This document shows positions 34,121 through 48,421 of a DNA stretch of 64,000 bases, in pieces (position 1 is the first letter of the stretch; each line of letters opens with the position of its first letter). Both the position numbers and the translations under genes were made by a program. The stretch is taken from the NCBI GenBank assembly GCA_024362935.1, contig JANCRA010000004.1, positions 19,414,621-19,478,620 on the forward strand. Direction: 5' to 3'. This DNA comes from Setophaga petechia. Its lineage: Eukaryota; Chordata; Aves; Passeriformes; Parulidae. The notes beneath the pieces were generated by a model. That model was not told where the DNA came from, ran no database searches, and saw nothing but the letters and a program-made list of their open reading frames with translations.

Positions 34121-36864
34121 ACTTAAATACAGCTTCTGATAAAAAAAATGTCCCACAAGCATAGCACTTGAATTTTACCCTGATCACAATTAGTAAACAC
34201 ATATTGAATGTTTTGGGAGATATATTAAAACATGGATGGGACACTGTGGTGGAAGGTTCTGAAGTGCTAAGTCTAAGAGCACTAAAACAGAAGAACTATG
34301 GAAAGCTACACTAGTAGTAATTTGATGATTATCTCCTGAGAACTCTTCTGTTAATTTAACAGTTGATAGATGAGCCTGTGATGTTTTTCAAACAATCTCA
34401 TATTCAGGACTGTGCTGAATTACACAATTTCTATTTCTATTGTTTGACCACAGCCACATGGGATACTATTTTAGCTGAAAAATCCAAATAAATTTGGAAG
34501 AGAAGTAGCATTCATAAAACTACAAACAATGCTAATTTAATGTATGCATTTCAGAACAATATCTGCATCAGGAAAGGAATGGAGAATTGGAAAATTACAA
34601 CTTCCTTGTATATTCCATTTGTCTGAGGCAACTTCCATGACACAGTTAAGAGTACTCTATGGTAGGACATTGCTGTGATAGGCATGTTCCTCTTTGACAA
34701 AGAAGGTTGAACTCGTTATTGTGCTTGATCCCTTCTCTAATCAAAGACATCTCAATGTCTTCAACCAGAAGTGCCTACATAGTGAGTGTTCAGAGACAAA
34801 ATCAGCCTACGGTACAGAACATTAAAACAGCAACTGCTTTTAAAAATAATGCCTCTTCCTATATTGGTCTTGGGAGGGTATCCTATTCATAGTCTTAGGA
34901 AACACAGTCCTTTGCAAACAGTACAACAAAGACAGGGCAGTTCCACTCTGTCTTGGGAAGGTCTCTCCTTCAGTCAAAGGAAGCCTTTTAGTACTGGCTT
35001 GTATTGCTAGCAAATGTGGTAATTGCACAGTGTTAGTAATGAGATTACATATTATACATTTTGTCATATTTGCAGATACACTTTATGCATTTATACAACA
35101 CATTCAAAAATATCATAATGCTACAATATTTGAAATTTATATGAGATTTTGCCTTATATTTTGTATAGCTCCTCCTGTATTAAACCTTGTCATTCTACAC
35201 ATGTACTAAAATATGCCCAGCACCAGCTCCTGACCAATGCGGTACAAAAAAAAAATCTGAAGTAAGGAAGACAACATGGAAATTGGAGCAGAATTATGAT
35301 TCCTGAATGGTAGAAATATAAGATAGTTTAAGCCACTGTACAAGAAGAAGAAAATGAGAGAACTCTCCAAATATGGTGATTATTTACTGCAATTCAGGAG
35401 GTTATACCAACACCTTTATCAATGTAAAGTGTAAATTTCTTTTGTTGTATTACGAGTGTCACATCCAGAAAGAATGAGCAGACTGAAATGTAGCAAAATT
35501 ACTGATATTACAGGAAATCACTGTGGTTTGAATGGAACAGAGATGAGGGCAGCACCTTTGACCATGCTCTCAACATAACTTGGAAGAAAAAGCTGTAGTG
35601 AAATGGTAAGAAAATGTAACAGCCATCACTGCCAGGGACAACTGAAAAGACTGATCGATTTTGAGTAAGCACTACCTCAAGGGTTTTGGTCCCACTAGGA
35701 TTGATCTTTGTGTCTGTCCTGTGCTCAGTCAATGCAACTTTCAGCAGGGTATCCACTGCAAAAATAAATAAAAGTGCTGTAGTAATCCTCCACCCTCGCC
35801 CTAAGTATATTATTTTCTCTCTATGCTGAAGGAAAAAAACCCAAAAAATAATGTGGTAGATGTTAAAGTGCAACACATGGTTTAAAAAACATAAGGACAC
35901 AGAATGCTGTTACTTCCATGTACAATCTTATTCGGAAAAAAAAGGTTTCTATATGATCTATATTTCTCTTTGAATTTTAAGCTGCTTTGGCCTCTGACTT
36001 TTGCCAATAGCAGAGAAACTGTCAAAAACATTACTGAAAATCAAAAAGATTATATCAGTTGGTTTTTCTTGGTCATCTAGGTGGGTTACCTTGTCATAAA
36101 AAGAACTTAATGATTTATGTTGACAGTGTGGATTGAATGGAAGAAAAAGCAAGAGAATGCTAAGTGTTGGAACTAAACAAGCACCGTTTGCAGGGCTAAC
36201 CCCATATACATGTAAAATTTCTTTTTTCAAAACATAGTGGGAATTCTGACCAAGTAAATTCTTTCAGCTTGAGCCATGCTGAGGCCTCTGCCATCCCTCT
36301 CATTCTTCCATTTAAAGAGCCTGATATATGATGGACCTGAGCACAGAAGGGAACTTAACTCTTGTGCAAAAAATGTTTGTTTTGGTTTTTTTTAAATAAG
36401 TTTACAGTTTCAGATTTACTATTTGAACTATGTGTGCAAATGACCTAAATTCATGGAAATTCAAACTGAGCAATCAAACCATACCTCGTCTTAGGAGGGT
36501 TTAAAGAAGGATCTAAAACATCAAACAGAAATCTCATAATCTATACCACATGAAAAGAAAACCAGTATTTTTACAATTTTTAATGCCTTGTCATACAGTA
36601 ATCTCAGAGAAAAAGGTGGAGGTGGGTAACCTCAAGGAAACTGAAGCTCAGTTGCTGGACTCACCAGCCACTTCGTGTGTATTCAGGACAAATCATGGTC
36701 TTTCCATATCTCAGATCCTTGTTTTTAAGATGGAAATGGAAAACACTTCCCCTTACTTTATGATTGTAAAGAAAATACGCCACAGACCTGTGAAGACATG
36801 CCTTTGAAAGGTTGAAGTCTATGGAGCACTACTATATGACTCTATATGTAATACAGAATTTTTT

Positions 36865-38052
36865 CCTTTCTCACCAACCTGATCTCTTTTTATGTGAGGT
36901 GACATAACTAGTGGATGAGGGGAAGGCTGCGGCTGTTGTCTGTCCAGACTTCAGCAAGGCTTTTGACACTGTCTCCCACAGCACTCTCCTGGAAAAGCTG
37001 GCAGCCCGTGGCTTGGACAGGTGCACCCTTCACTGGGTTCAGAACTGGCTGGATGGCCGGGCCCAGAGAGTGGAGGGGAACGGTGCTGCATCCAGCTGGG
37101 GGCTGCTCATTGGTGGTGTCCCCCAGGGATCAGTGTTGGGACCAGTCCCATTAAATATCTTTATTGATCGTCTGTATGGGGAGATCAAGTGTGCCCACAA
37201 TAAATTCACAGGTAACACCTAACTGGGTAGAGGGTTGATCTGCTGGAGGGCATGGAGACTCTGTAGAGGGATGTGGACAGGCTGGGTTGATGGGCTGAGG
37301 CCAACAGCATGAGGTTCAGCATGGCCAAGTGTCAGGCCTTACACTTTGGGCACAACAACCCCAAGCAGTGCCACAGGCTGGGGCAGAGTGACAGGAAAGT
37401 GACGCAGCAGAAAAGGACCTGAGGGTGGTGGTGACAGCAGCTGAACATGAGCCAGCTGCGCCCAGGGCGCCAAGAAGGCCAATGGCACCCTGGCCTGTGC
37501 CAGCAATAGTGAGGCCAGTGAGACTAGGAAAGGGATTGTCCCCTGTCCTTGGCACTGGGCAGGCCACATCTCCTATCCTGTTTTGAGCCCCTCACAAAAG
37601 GAAAGACATTGAAATGCTGGAGTGTGTCCAGAGAAGGTCAACAGACTTGGTGAAGGGTGTGGTCTCCCCAGCATGTGAAGTGGCTGAGGGAGCTGGGCTT
37701 TAGCCTGCAGAGGAGGAGGCTCTGGGGTGACCTTATCACTCTCTATAGCTGCCTGGAAGGTTGAGCTGGGTGGTCTTCTGTCTCTTCTCCCAGACAATCA
37801 GTGACAGGACGAAAGGTCATATCCTCAAGCTGCACCAGGGAAGGTTTGGGTGGACAACAGGAGAAGAGGTGGAAGAAGTGACAGGCATTGGAATGTCCAG
37901 GAAAGTGGTAGAGTCACCATCCCTGGAAGTGTTCAAGATATAAATGGATCTGGTATTTGTTGTGATGTTAACAAAGTGGTGGTGATCAGTCAAAAGCCGG
38001 ACTTGATGATCTCAGAGGGTTTTCCTAACCTAACTGATTCTTTGATTTTGTG
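36865..38052 (+). mobile_element. CR1 LINE, 5'-truncated, with reverse-transcriptase remnant
   Basis: The plus strand encodes a recognisable CR1 ORF2 reverse-transcriptase segment (36911-37222). It includes DFSKAFDTVSHSTLLEKL, WLDGRAQRV and GVPQGSVLGPVPLNIFIDRL, with the usual YADD/FADD region decayed (KFTGNT). Beyond 37222 the homology continues in shifted frames with stops (KANGTLAC, RKVVESPSLEVFK near 37900) to the 3' end, which closes with GATTCTTTGATTTTGTGA, a decayed form of the short 3' repeat of CR1. It is antisense to BNC2 and cannot be active. Confidence 0.93.
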
Positions 38053-38987
38053 ACTCAAGGTAACCTCAATAAAATTCTATATTGTGAACTTGACCTGCCT
38101 CCATGAGTATTCAAAAAACTCTGCCCCACATCGAGGTTATAAGCAAACTAAGCTACAGAAGAATTCAAGAGAAATGAAGACATAGAAAATGTTACTAGAC
38201 AATTTCAGTAACATTCATACTCCTTTTTCAGTAGAGGATGGGGACATGGCTGTAAGGATTCACTTCTATGATAAGTAAGCTTGCATCAGCCAGTGAACAC
38301 CTTTTCTAGTTCATCTTCTCAGAGAACAACCTTTATTACACTTCGTTGCAATTGTTTCATTCATGCCTATTATATTCAAGGTTTCCCAAGTGAAATAATT
38401 CTCAAATAAAAATACCAATCCCTCTTCCCCAAATGGACATCAATGAACTGTCATTAGAGTATGTCTAGCACAGCAAATTCTAAAGGAAATAACAGTGCTC
38501 ATACTTACAAGTTTCTTTTGATAACTTTACAAGCTGCCCTCTTACCCCAGGGGGCAGACTCTGCCTTGTGCAGAAGAGACTCCCCTGAACAAAAATATTT
38601 GTTGCAAAGCAAATAAAATGAATTATTTTCATTAAAAAAGAGAAGTAGGATACCTTGGCAAAATGCAAGCAGAAAGTTAATTTTAATGTTTTTGGCACAT
38701 CTACAGCTCTTAGAAATGGCATCCAAAGTCAGTCCAAGTGTGGTTGATGAAGCAGGCTTAGACTTGCCTTTCAACTTTCACTTTTTAATAATAAAAAAAT
38801 CAATATATGGAGGATTACAAGTCTCTTGCCTTTGATTTTTTTTTATCAAAACCAAAAGATGACAAGGTTTTGGCGGTATATGAAGTTCAGGCCACAGCCA
38901 TGATGATGCAAATATTTTATATCGCATTTATTTACTGCATTTTACAGCAAGACTGAAATAAATTATTAAAACAAAATTAATTCTCTC

Positions 38988-38989
38988 AT

Positions 38990-39028
<39 letters not shown>

Positions 39029-39062
39029 CACACACACATATATATAAGTGTGTATATATATA
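38988..39062. repeat. (CA)n(TA)n compound microsatellite
   Basis: CA run, TA run, CA run, TATATA and then GTGTATATATA. It produces an artefactual Tyr/Ile/Cys/Val-rich frame on the minus strand. Confidence 0.9.
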
Positions 39063-41676
39063 AAACACAATCCACAATCCTGAATATGCATTTTGAAACC
39101 CAGAAAATAAACAGATTGCACTTCAGATCTGAAATGTCCATTTTAAAATAAAACAAAGAATAGTCTGGGTAGCAACATGCCAACCACTGTAAGCACTTAC
39201 ATGGAGTCAAATGCATTGTAAATTACACTACAGAGAGAAGAGAAAGTACCATGGTGTACAGAAGAGCCAAGCAAACTATACATCTCAGCAATCACAGTCT
39301 CCCTCAGCTGTTCTTAAGTGATGAAAGAAGCTTGAAAAGAAATTGTTTAAACAGTTTTGTGAGGGATGTAAGATTCTCTATTTCATTGTTTTCAGCCAGA
39401 CCAACTGAGCTTGGCTCAAGCATGACAATAACACAGAAGACTGTGTATATTCAGTCCATATTCCTGCAATCTTTAAAAGAGGCAAATGGAAACTGAAGAC
39501 TACAAGCCAATGTCAATTTTGTCCACATAGGACAAGGTCAGACATCTATAGGGATTTGCAAAACTCACAATACAGAGTTATAATTTATAAGCATTTAAAA
39601 GCATACCTGTATGTCTTGCACTCCTCTCAGCACTACATAATTGCTGCCAAGTCCTTAGAAATGCAACATAGTATTGTTATGTGATCAACTCCCAGAATTT
39701 TTTTCTTAATTTTTTTCTTAAGTGAACTACAGTAATTAATTCAATTTGGTGGAGCTAAACAAGCAAGGTTACCTATAACATGGTTGCCTCAAACCACATG
39801 AGTTTTAAGGAGGGGACTAAACCTTCAAAAGTCCATTAATCAAATCAAATTACTATGCAGGATTCACCATAGGCAGATCAAAGCAGCATGAGCATGTTTA
39901 GACAATTACATTGTGGTACACTCATAGCAGCAAGGACATAGCCAACAGCAGCAGCAGTAGGCCAGAACATGCAGAAATGCAGTGGCTTACACTTGTCCTT
40001 TCACTGATCTGAGGAAGTAAAAAGCACTGAGTTTACACAAAAAGGCACTATTGGCTCTGCAGGACTTATGAAAAACCTTTAAACACAAGATGTTGTCAAA
40101 TCAAGTTGAAGCCATTTTTCCTTAAGTGCAGTTGTCAAAAATAACTTAGACATAAGCAGACATAGAATTAAGCTGTGTTTTTACAGAAACAGGACAGGTG
40201 AGGTTTGGAAAAAAGAAGTAAAAAGGCGTGTGTGAGAATTTGGAGAGAGGATAAAGCAATAGTAAACCCCCTTTGCAATCAGTTTTTTTTTTTTCCCATT
40301 TTTCAACCAGAGCAGCAAGCACTGTGGCTGAAGAGCACCCATCTATACACTATAACTATCCATAAGTGAACACAGACTGGGCTGATGCCAGAACAGTAAA
40401 AGCAGCACTCACTTTTTATTTTTTAAGCACTTTGTATTGTACAGAGCCCTTTAGGAAGATTGATTTCCATAAAGCCTCATTTCAATCTCAAGATACTGAT
40501 GATGCCATAAACCACAAGAGTTTCTCCACTCAAAATCCTGCAGTGGAATTTCAGACTCACCACAAGAAGCCCATGTATTAGCCAGGGCTTAAGGGATACA
40601 GGCATGTACTGCAAGACGTAGTGTTAGGTCAGCCACAGAATCAAAGAGCAATAAACTTAGACAACAAAGTGTCTAGCTTCAAAGTAATTGCACATATATG
40701 CATGTACACACATTTCATGCATTTTGCCTACATTTTCTAGACAATGCTACCTATTATTTAAAGTTTTTGATCATCGCATCATCTTCACTGTCCAAGTAAA
40801 GCTGTCTAGTCGAAGAATGTGCGGCAGAATTCCCTGAAATTGTAATTTCTTCTTGGACTTTATTATGTATGGATGTCTTGGTGTTTGTTTGTTTGTAGGG
40901 TATACAGTGGCTTTTGATAGTGCTCTTCCATCACTTCAACTCTTCAAGCTATATCTGGCTTGCATTTTTTCTTGCAACTAGTCTGCTTTTATACTGGAGT
41001 AAAAAAAGTCGTTCTCCTGTCTTGTGCCATACGTGGCTTTGAAACAAGACAAAACTAATTGACAAAAGAAGGAAGAGAGAAGGAGGGATTAGATATTAGG
41101 CCATGCTTAAGATAAACTGAAAACACAAGAGTCACAGTCGACTTCCTGTATTTAGAAATTAATTAGTGTCGGCATGATGTTATCATAAGAAGAACCAGTT
41201 TCATTTGGAGCATGAGCACAGAACTCCTGACACTTGAACAGACAACCCAGAACTCACTCTCTAATGGCTCCTTCCTCTACACTCAATCAACATATAAAAG
41301 CTATTGTCTTAGTTTTCAAAAAATATACTTTTCAAAGCTGGTGATGAAGTCTCAGTGACACACAGCTCAGCATAACTACGTAAGTGTCCCCTGAACCTCA
41401 GGTGCAGCTGCTTGTCAGGAATGCAGATGCTAGTGACATCTGCCTCACTAGGGACTGAGCGCTCCACTGATTCAATAAGGCTACACAAGTGCAACAGGCC
41501 TTGATGTCAGTTACATGGTTTTACATACCTACCATGTCAGTGGTTCTCAGCCTCCCTGGGAATTTATTCTCATATAAGTGTATTCAGCCCATAACAATGT
41601 CTTCTACCTGCCAGAGAGCTAGAAATATTCCCACCTTTTATGAATCTACAGTGCATGACTGCTGGTATTTTATATG

Positions 41677-41826
41677 TTGGGAGGGGGAGGGAGAAAAAAA
41701 CAGACAGAAGAAAGAAAATGAAAGAACAAGAGAAAGGGGGAAAGATGGAGAGAAAGGAGGGAGGAAGCAAAAGAAAACCAGGGAGAATTAGAGTGAAAAT
41801 AAGAGAAAGGGGAGAGGGAGAGGATA
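41677..41826. repeat. 150-bp polypurine (GA-rich) tract
   Basis: Almost exclusively A and G on the plus strand with rare T or C. Both strands carry artefactual frames (Lys/Glu/Arg-rich on plus). Confidence 0.85.
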
Positions 41827-42371
41827 CTCTTCTAGACTTGCCTTTCCATCTCGATTTTTTCTATTGCTCTAAGAATGAATCCACTTACATACCTAACAAT
41901 ATTTGTCCAAACACTGTTTCAGAAGTGCTGGAAGCATAGAAAACTGGCTATCTATCACAGTGCTTGACCCATCCACTGCCTTTTCTCTTTTGTTTAAAAG
42001 ACAGCATAATAAAATTCCAAAAATCAAAAATTCTAATTTTTTGCGCATTACATAAGCATCCAATGCAACTACTTGCTGACGTAAAACTGCATAAATTATA
42101 TGCTCTGAGGTAAAACTGCACACAGTAGCTTATGCAACTATGACCCAAAACAGTTAATTTTTAGCTGCAGACATAAAATACAGACATAAGCTAGGAAAGG
42201 CACGAGCTCTGGGATCACATTAGATTTCTGTACACTTTGCATAGTGAGGCTGGGTATCAACAGAAAACATGCTAATGGCATTAGTGGCCTACAGTGTCCC
42301 TTACCCACTACTGACTGATAAATTAATACATAGAGTATACACTGTGTTACTGTCTCTTCTTTTTCTGCAGG

Positions 42372-42416
42372 TATTGTCTTTTTCTGATAGTATTATTCTT
42401 TTTCTGATAGTATTGT
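42372..42416. repeat. 20-bp tandem duplication
   Basis: TATTGTCTTTTTCTGATAG is followed directly by TATTATTCTTTTTCTGATAG and then TATTGT: two near-identical units plus a partial third. Confidence 0.8.
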
Positions 42417-45400
42417 CAGGAACAAAGATTATCAAAGTGTCTTGTTTAGAGATGTTCTGGTTTTGTTTTTTAAAATCACTATATATCTATGAGATAAAAT
42501 TATTATGGAATAAGCTTATCTAGCCAAAAATACACTTTTTGTCATTAACACTCCACCCAGATGTCCAAACCTTATCAGATACTGATACAATGAAACATTC
42601 AAGCATATTGACTTTGCTGTTATTATTTATGATGGGAAGATAAACAAAAAATAAGTCCTACTTTCAAGCAATAGCTGTAAAACAGTCCTCACACATTCAG
42701 TCACCTCAAATCATGCAATAGTTAAGAAACAATGCAACTTTTCGCAAACACTATACAAAAAAATCTCTCACAAAAATTGCATGATATTTCCAGTATCAAT
42801 ACAGATAACTTGGTAGTAGTGAAGGAATCTGGAATGCTTAGCAATACAATAGGAATGAAGTATTTTAGTATTGGTCCTTATGCATACACACCAAGACATA
42901 AGTGTGGAAATACAGAGGTGATCATAAATGCTTATCATTAGAAAAGTTATGTGGCAAGAGACACAGCAGTTAAAAATTCAACACTTTGAAAAGAAAAGAA
43001 AAGTAGCAATCTACTGTCAAAATGATGTAACATGAAAGAATTTTGTCTGGGTTACTGACCAAAGTCTTGAGGGCACAGAGGCTTTTCTCATCATTCACTA
43101 GTGACTGCATGTAGCATATGACAGCATGAGAGTTACAAGTGTGTAGAGAAGCAGGAGCTCTCCTTTCTATAAGGTCTACATGGAAAGAATTAGGGAGGTC
43201 TCAGAGTCATTCAAAAACATACTCACGTTAGATATCTAAAATGGCTAACAGGAGTTTTTTGCAAGCACATCCAAAGTTTAAACACATAGGAATACATTTT
43301 GTATGATGAGTAGGCAGTGGGAATCAGTTTCATATATGCCTACAAAGTGAAACAACCCCTTTACTCTTCCCTCCCAAGGTGAGATCCCTTTGAAAGTGTG
43401 AACCTTGATATCCATTATTTCAGAGCTGCACGCTCAGGATGCATAAGCATTACGTACATTTTGTATGCGTGTCAACAGAAAACAAGAACACTATTGCACT
43501 ATTGCTTTTTGTAAATTCCTCCAACTTTTTTCTTTAAAGATTATTTTTTTTTTCTTTTGCAAGCCCTAGGACAGATCTGGATCTCCTGAACTAATATATC
43601 AGTGAAAAGGTTTGGCCCATAAAGATAGTAAAAGTGGTACCAGCTAGAAATCTTACGCACGTTTGGTATTTTTTGGTTGTCTTGATGTTTCATTTTTGAA
43701 TAGGTAGAATTATGGCATGTGGTGGGCAGAAAATAATTTTATTCTTACCATTTCACTTAAATAATACAAAACTAGTTGATAAAGAAATTGCAGAAATATG
43801 AAACATGTAGTACTTTGCAGAATTTTATAACCTATTATTTGTCAGAGTGTATTGTTTTCTCAGGTATTTTTTCTAACATCCTCAATTCTGTATTAAATAG
43901 TAAGTACTCACAAAATCTCAAAATAAATTGTTGTAAATTAGCTGAACTGGATAGAATTCTCTCCCCTAAATAACTTATTTCTTAAGAATTACATTTCTTT
44001 TGGTTTAAATAAATAACCAAGATATGATTTCTTCACAAGTAAAAGAAGAAAAATGAGACTTCAAGTACCACGTTAAACACTGCATATTTAATCTGAAACA
44101 TTGGATTTTATCTTTTGTTCTGCACTTTAATTGTTAGATGATTGCAAATGGATAAAAAGTTTCAAATAATCAAAATGTATGTGACTTAAGCCATAGATGA
44201 ACCATGTTCTGTGTCCATGAATATTTCTGAGGTACAACATGTCTGTTGTATTTCTGAATGCAACTGTATTCACTGAGGCAGTCCATGTGTGCAAATGTAT
44301 TCTGGATTGGACCCTTCAGATCCTTGGTTTTTTTTCTTCTGCTATCTGTCTGAATGTGAATTTCACCAAATATGGCTAAAAAAACTTATTTCCTTCCAGT
44401 GGATAAAGCAAGTTAATGAGAATGCCTAAACCTGATTTGGAAGACTGGTCTCCCTACAACAATTTCTTGCTGTAACTAGGATTCATTTCAAGTATCTATT
44501 TTTTCCTGGTAATATACTATTTGTGATGCAAAAGAAATAAAACACTCTACAAACCCAGTAAGTGAAACTAAAATTGGTATCAAATGGAATCAGTCATTTA
44601 TGTGGCAAATGATTTATAGATATATTAGGGAGATATGCAGGATATAGTTCTCTGTGCAGACATAAAACACAGTTTTATTCAGTATAGCCTCTTTCAAACA
44701 AGCTGTATCCTAAAATTCTGCATAGACTTATATTCTAGTGTTACACTGAAATTGTAAATAACAGCAGAGGGAGAAATTAAGAGTCACAGGTAAAAGGAGT
44801 GTTTTCAACTGAGACCTGAGAAGAAACAGAGATGCCAACAAAGCATAGACTATATCTAATAGCAAAAGCCAGAGAAGAAAAGGTTGCATGAGCCATGACA
44901 AGCAGCCTGTGGTGGGAGATAGAGGAAATAATTCGCTGTTGAGCTGAGCCAGCGGAGAAAGAAGGAAGGAATGCAGTGGGCAAATTTCCCCAGCACATAT
45001 AAAGACTTACAGTTTCTACTGAAGTAGACAAGACATACATGTGAACATGCAAGGCCAGAATTTGTCTCTCTCCTCAGAATTTGGCTTATTCTCTGGTATA
45101 GGTTGTGAACAATTCTGCCATCTTCACAGGATCTCAAAATATTTTTCCTGTGAAACTGGACCTAAAAACTGAGTTTTGTGGATCAGTCTGACTGAATAAA
45201 GGCATGTTTTACTGTTGTTTTGGATTTGTTTGATTTGGGTTGGTTTTATGAATAATCATCTAGTCTATGGTATATTCTGAAGGGAATGCAAAATTGATAA
45301 AAAGGGAAGGTTGATCAATTTGATTGTAGTTTTTCAGTGCACATGTAATAACATAAAAGCAATGATACATGCTGGAACAGGTTGGTAGAAAAATAATTTT

Positions 45401-45739
45401 GTAAATTTGACTAAAAAAGTCCCTGCCCTCATGTTCAAATTCTGTAAAAGCTAATTTTGCAGGTACAGTCAGTCAAAGAATCACTCTGTCTCACAAAACC
45501 GTCATGGATTCTCACTAAAACCACCTAAATCAGGCAATAAGTAGAAATTAAAGTTCTTAAATTAAATGGAAGCTAACAGAGGCTTAATTAAGTAGATACA
45601 GAGGAAGCTCTTCTAGGTTTAGGGATTTTTTATTATGAGGCTTAATACCACACCCTCCTTAGGTCATAGACAGCAATCTTTTTGAAAGAAATTTCCAGTT
45701 ATTTCAAGGCTCACAATATGTTGCTATGGTGCATGCTGC

Positions 45740-46030
45740 CGAAGAGAATAAGCTAATGGGCTCTCTCTTTAATGTGATTAGAGCTATTATTGACATAATG
45801 CCAGAAGACGCAAAACCATTAGCATTACACTACAGCTCACTTCAGTCACTACTCAGATTTAGCATTTGATCCACAATTTTAATTTTGCTCTGCTCTATTC
45901 AGGGCTGCATTACACAAAATGCATAATTAAAAGCTGATGTGATTCTCTCTACTTCTCAAATTAAAAACATAGCAAACATTTGTAGTTCTAATCCACTAGA
46001 AATTAATAAACCAAACATTGTCTTTTATCC
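45740..46030. promoter_or_regulatory. Candidate conserved noncoding element
   Basis: Unique sequence with many TAAT cores (AAGCTAATGGGC, AATGTGATTAGAGC, CCATTAGCATTACAC, ATGCATAATTAAAAGC, AGAAATTAATAAACC). No repeat or open frame is present. Its texture is like known intronic developmental enhancers; conservation is not testable here. Confidence 0.35.
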
Positions 46031-48345
46031 TCATTCCTCAGTGCAACTCAGGATACATGTTGGGAATATTTTACAATGCAACAGAAAACTACACTGAGAG
46101 TCACTGCTCAAAAGGAAAGAACAGTGTCTAAAGCCTGTAATGTACTGCTGTAAGAACCTAAAGGATGGCACGATACTGACAGCCTCACAATTCCTGAAGC
46201 TATAGGAGATGTTTCTCTATGTCATATTCCTGTAAGTTCTTACAATTTTTCATTGTTAGCTTTCTGTGGTCACTTAAGAAGAGTAAAGTTATGGGTGGCT
46301 TTGATTTTGAATAATCGCACAACTTTTGAATGTAGAGCTTGCTAACTGAATTGAGAGTAGTGCTCGTCCTAAGCAAATTCACTAATCAGTCCATGTTGCA
46401 GATCAGTCCAATCATCATAGTGCACAATTTCTCCTAAATACACAGATAGGTCTTCTAACAAGACTTAAGGCATACTGCATCCATACTCTACTGTCTGCCT
46501 GTGTTCACAATTTCAGTGTCAAACTGTGACATTATAAATAACACAGGACAACTCACTGGAAGCTAGAAGTTTTCATCCTATTTAGCAGCAATGTATGCCA
46601 AGGGAAATTGCACTCACATTTTTTCTAGCTCTTATTTTTTCCCCAGATCTTTCCAGGAACAGTAGACATGGGTGCAGCTTTTTTACTGTAAAATCAAATG
46701 TTGATAGTGCAGGTGGCAACAGAAAATGTTTAAAAATTTCATTCTGCTTGTGGAAAAAAATATCGAGTCCAGAAAACATTAACTACATTTCATTTTTTAA
46801 AAAAAATCAATGAGTGGTGTAAAAAGGACTCTGAAAAAATGACAGTTCAGGCATATTTAAAATTTCCTGACAATAAGTTTCACCATTAGCTCAAATCTTT
46901 ACTTACATGATACAAAAAAGTAAAAAAAGTTGAATCCTAAAGCTTTGGTTTCAAATTACAGATGCAAATGTAGAGATCTGTAGAGACAAGTATCAAGAGT
47001 ACAAACATATACTGGCACCTGGATTTTATATAAGCAGTAGAATATATATTTTAATAGCAACTGATTATGAATTCAAAGTCAAACCTAAAACAATATCTTT
47101 TAACTACTCTTCAGGGTTAATAATTGTTTTAATGCTTATCACTACTCAGTCCTTTAAGCAAGCCAACTGCATATGGTACAACCATAATTTTAAAGACATC
47201 TTAAAACCTGTATATTAGATAACTGGACTATTTTGTAACTAAGCAAAATCTTAAGACTTAATCTTTTAAAATTTGAGATCTCTTAAACAACTAGATATTT
47301 TGTTGCAGCTTATCTGTCATTTTTCAGCAATGGGAGTCTGGGTAGACTTACAAAACGCTGACTAAAACTACCTATCATCTCAAAAATCTTGCTATCTTAT
47401 ATATCAGAAATAAAGATCATTTCACCTCACCCTCATAAGCATCAGAGCTGTAGAGTCCATTAATCTTAGGATTTTTTCCTGCTGCAGTTGAACTGAAAAT
47501 TTCTTAACTACTGATAGAAACACTACTATCTAGCATCTAAATATACTTACTACTACCAATCAAGCCTGACAGAATCCAAGTAATTTGGAGTTGATTTCTA
47601 GATGGGGTTTTTGTGTGTAAATACTACTGAAAACACTGGCAAATCATAAGTAAAGTTAACATAAATGAGAAAATTTTCTTGTAAAAAATATCTAACAAAA
47701 CATGTATATTTAATTCAAGCTTGTATTAGGAATGTAAGGGAAACAAACATTGAAGATACAGTTTATCATTATTCATAAACAGTTAGCACTTGGATCTCTA
47801 GGAAGAGTTCTTGAGCCATGGCTATATGCTTTGCTAAAGATTTTACTTAGTAATGACATGAAAATATATTAGGAGTGAAATCTGGTATTAATGAAGGCGG
47901 TGGAAACAATTTCATACCCTCAGACTTACCTCGGATTAACACAGAAGAGCAAACCTGAACCTGTGCTTTCCTGAGTCCAGGCCCAAATACACACTTTTCT
48001 ACATAAACATAAACACTTTTCTTCTGCCTAAGTGACATTCTGTTTTTCTTTCTGAGCAAACAACTAGAGAGCATATGTGGCAATTTTGCATGGGCCAAAG
48101 TAGGTAGAAATAGTCCTTCTGGGCCCCTTCCAAGAAGGATTCAACATCAAGTGCACTCAGTTTTTATGGAAATCGTTGTGTTTTCACCTGCTGTTGTGTC
48201 ACCAAATACAGAGCTCCAAAGTTTTCGTTTTCTTGTGCTGTGCACAAGGGCTGGAAGACTTTCCCTACTAACTCACATTTTATTTAAATATCTCCAAGTA
48301 AAAGGTCTCCATATAATACTTTATTTTCACTTAATTTTAAAACTA

Positions 48346-48421
48346 GAATTTTCTCTGTCTTAATCATAAAAAACATCTAATCTGAATTTTCTCTGTCTTA
48401 ATCATAAAAAACATCTAATCT
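48346..48421. repeat. Perfect 38-bp tandem duplication
   Basis: The unit beginning GAATTTTCTCTGTCTTAATC occurs at 48346-48383 and again without any difference at 48384-48421. Complete identity indicates a recent event or a collapsed or expanded assembly artefact. Confidence 0.95.

Noticed and set aside
35508..35900. 130-residue minus-strand frame
   Set aside because: No recognisable domain, AT-rich composition, no splice context and hydrophobic Phe-rich stretches from T-rich sequence. The length is within what chance gives in 64 kb.
37316..37797. Minus-strand frames of 74-83 residues
   Set aside because: They are the antisense strand of the CR1 3' region.
41489..41939. Lys/Glu/Arg-rich plus-strand frames of about 100 residues
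   Set aside because: They are produced by the polypurine tract.
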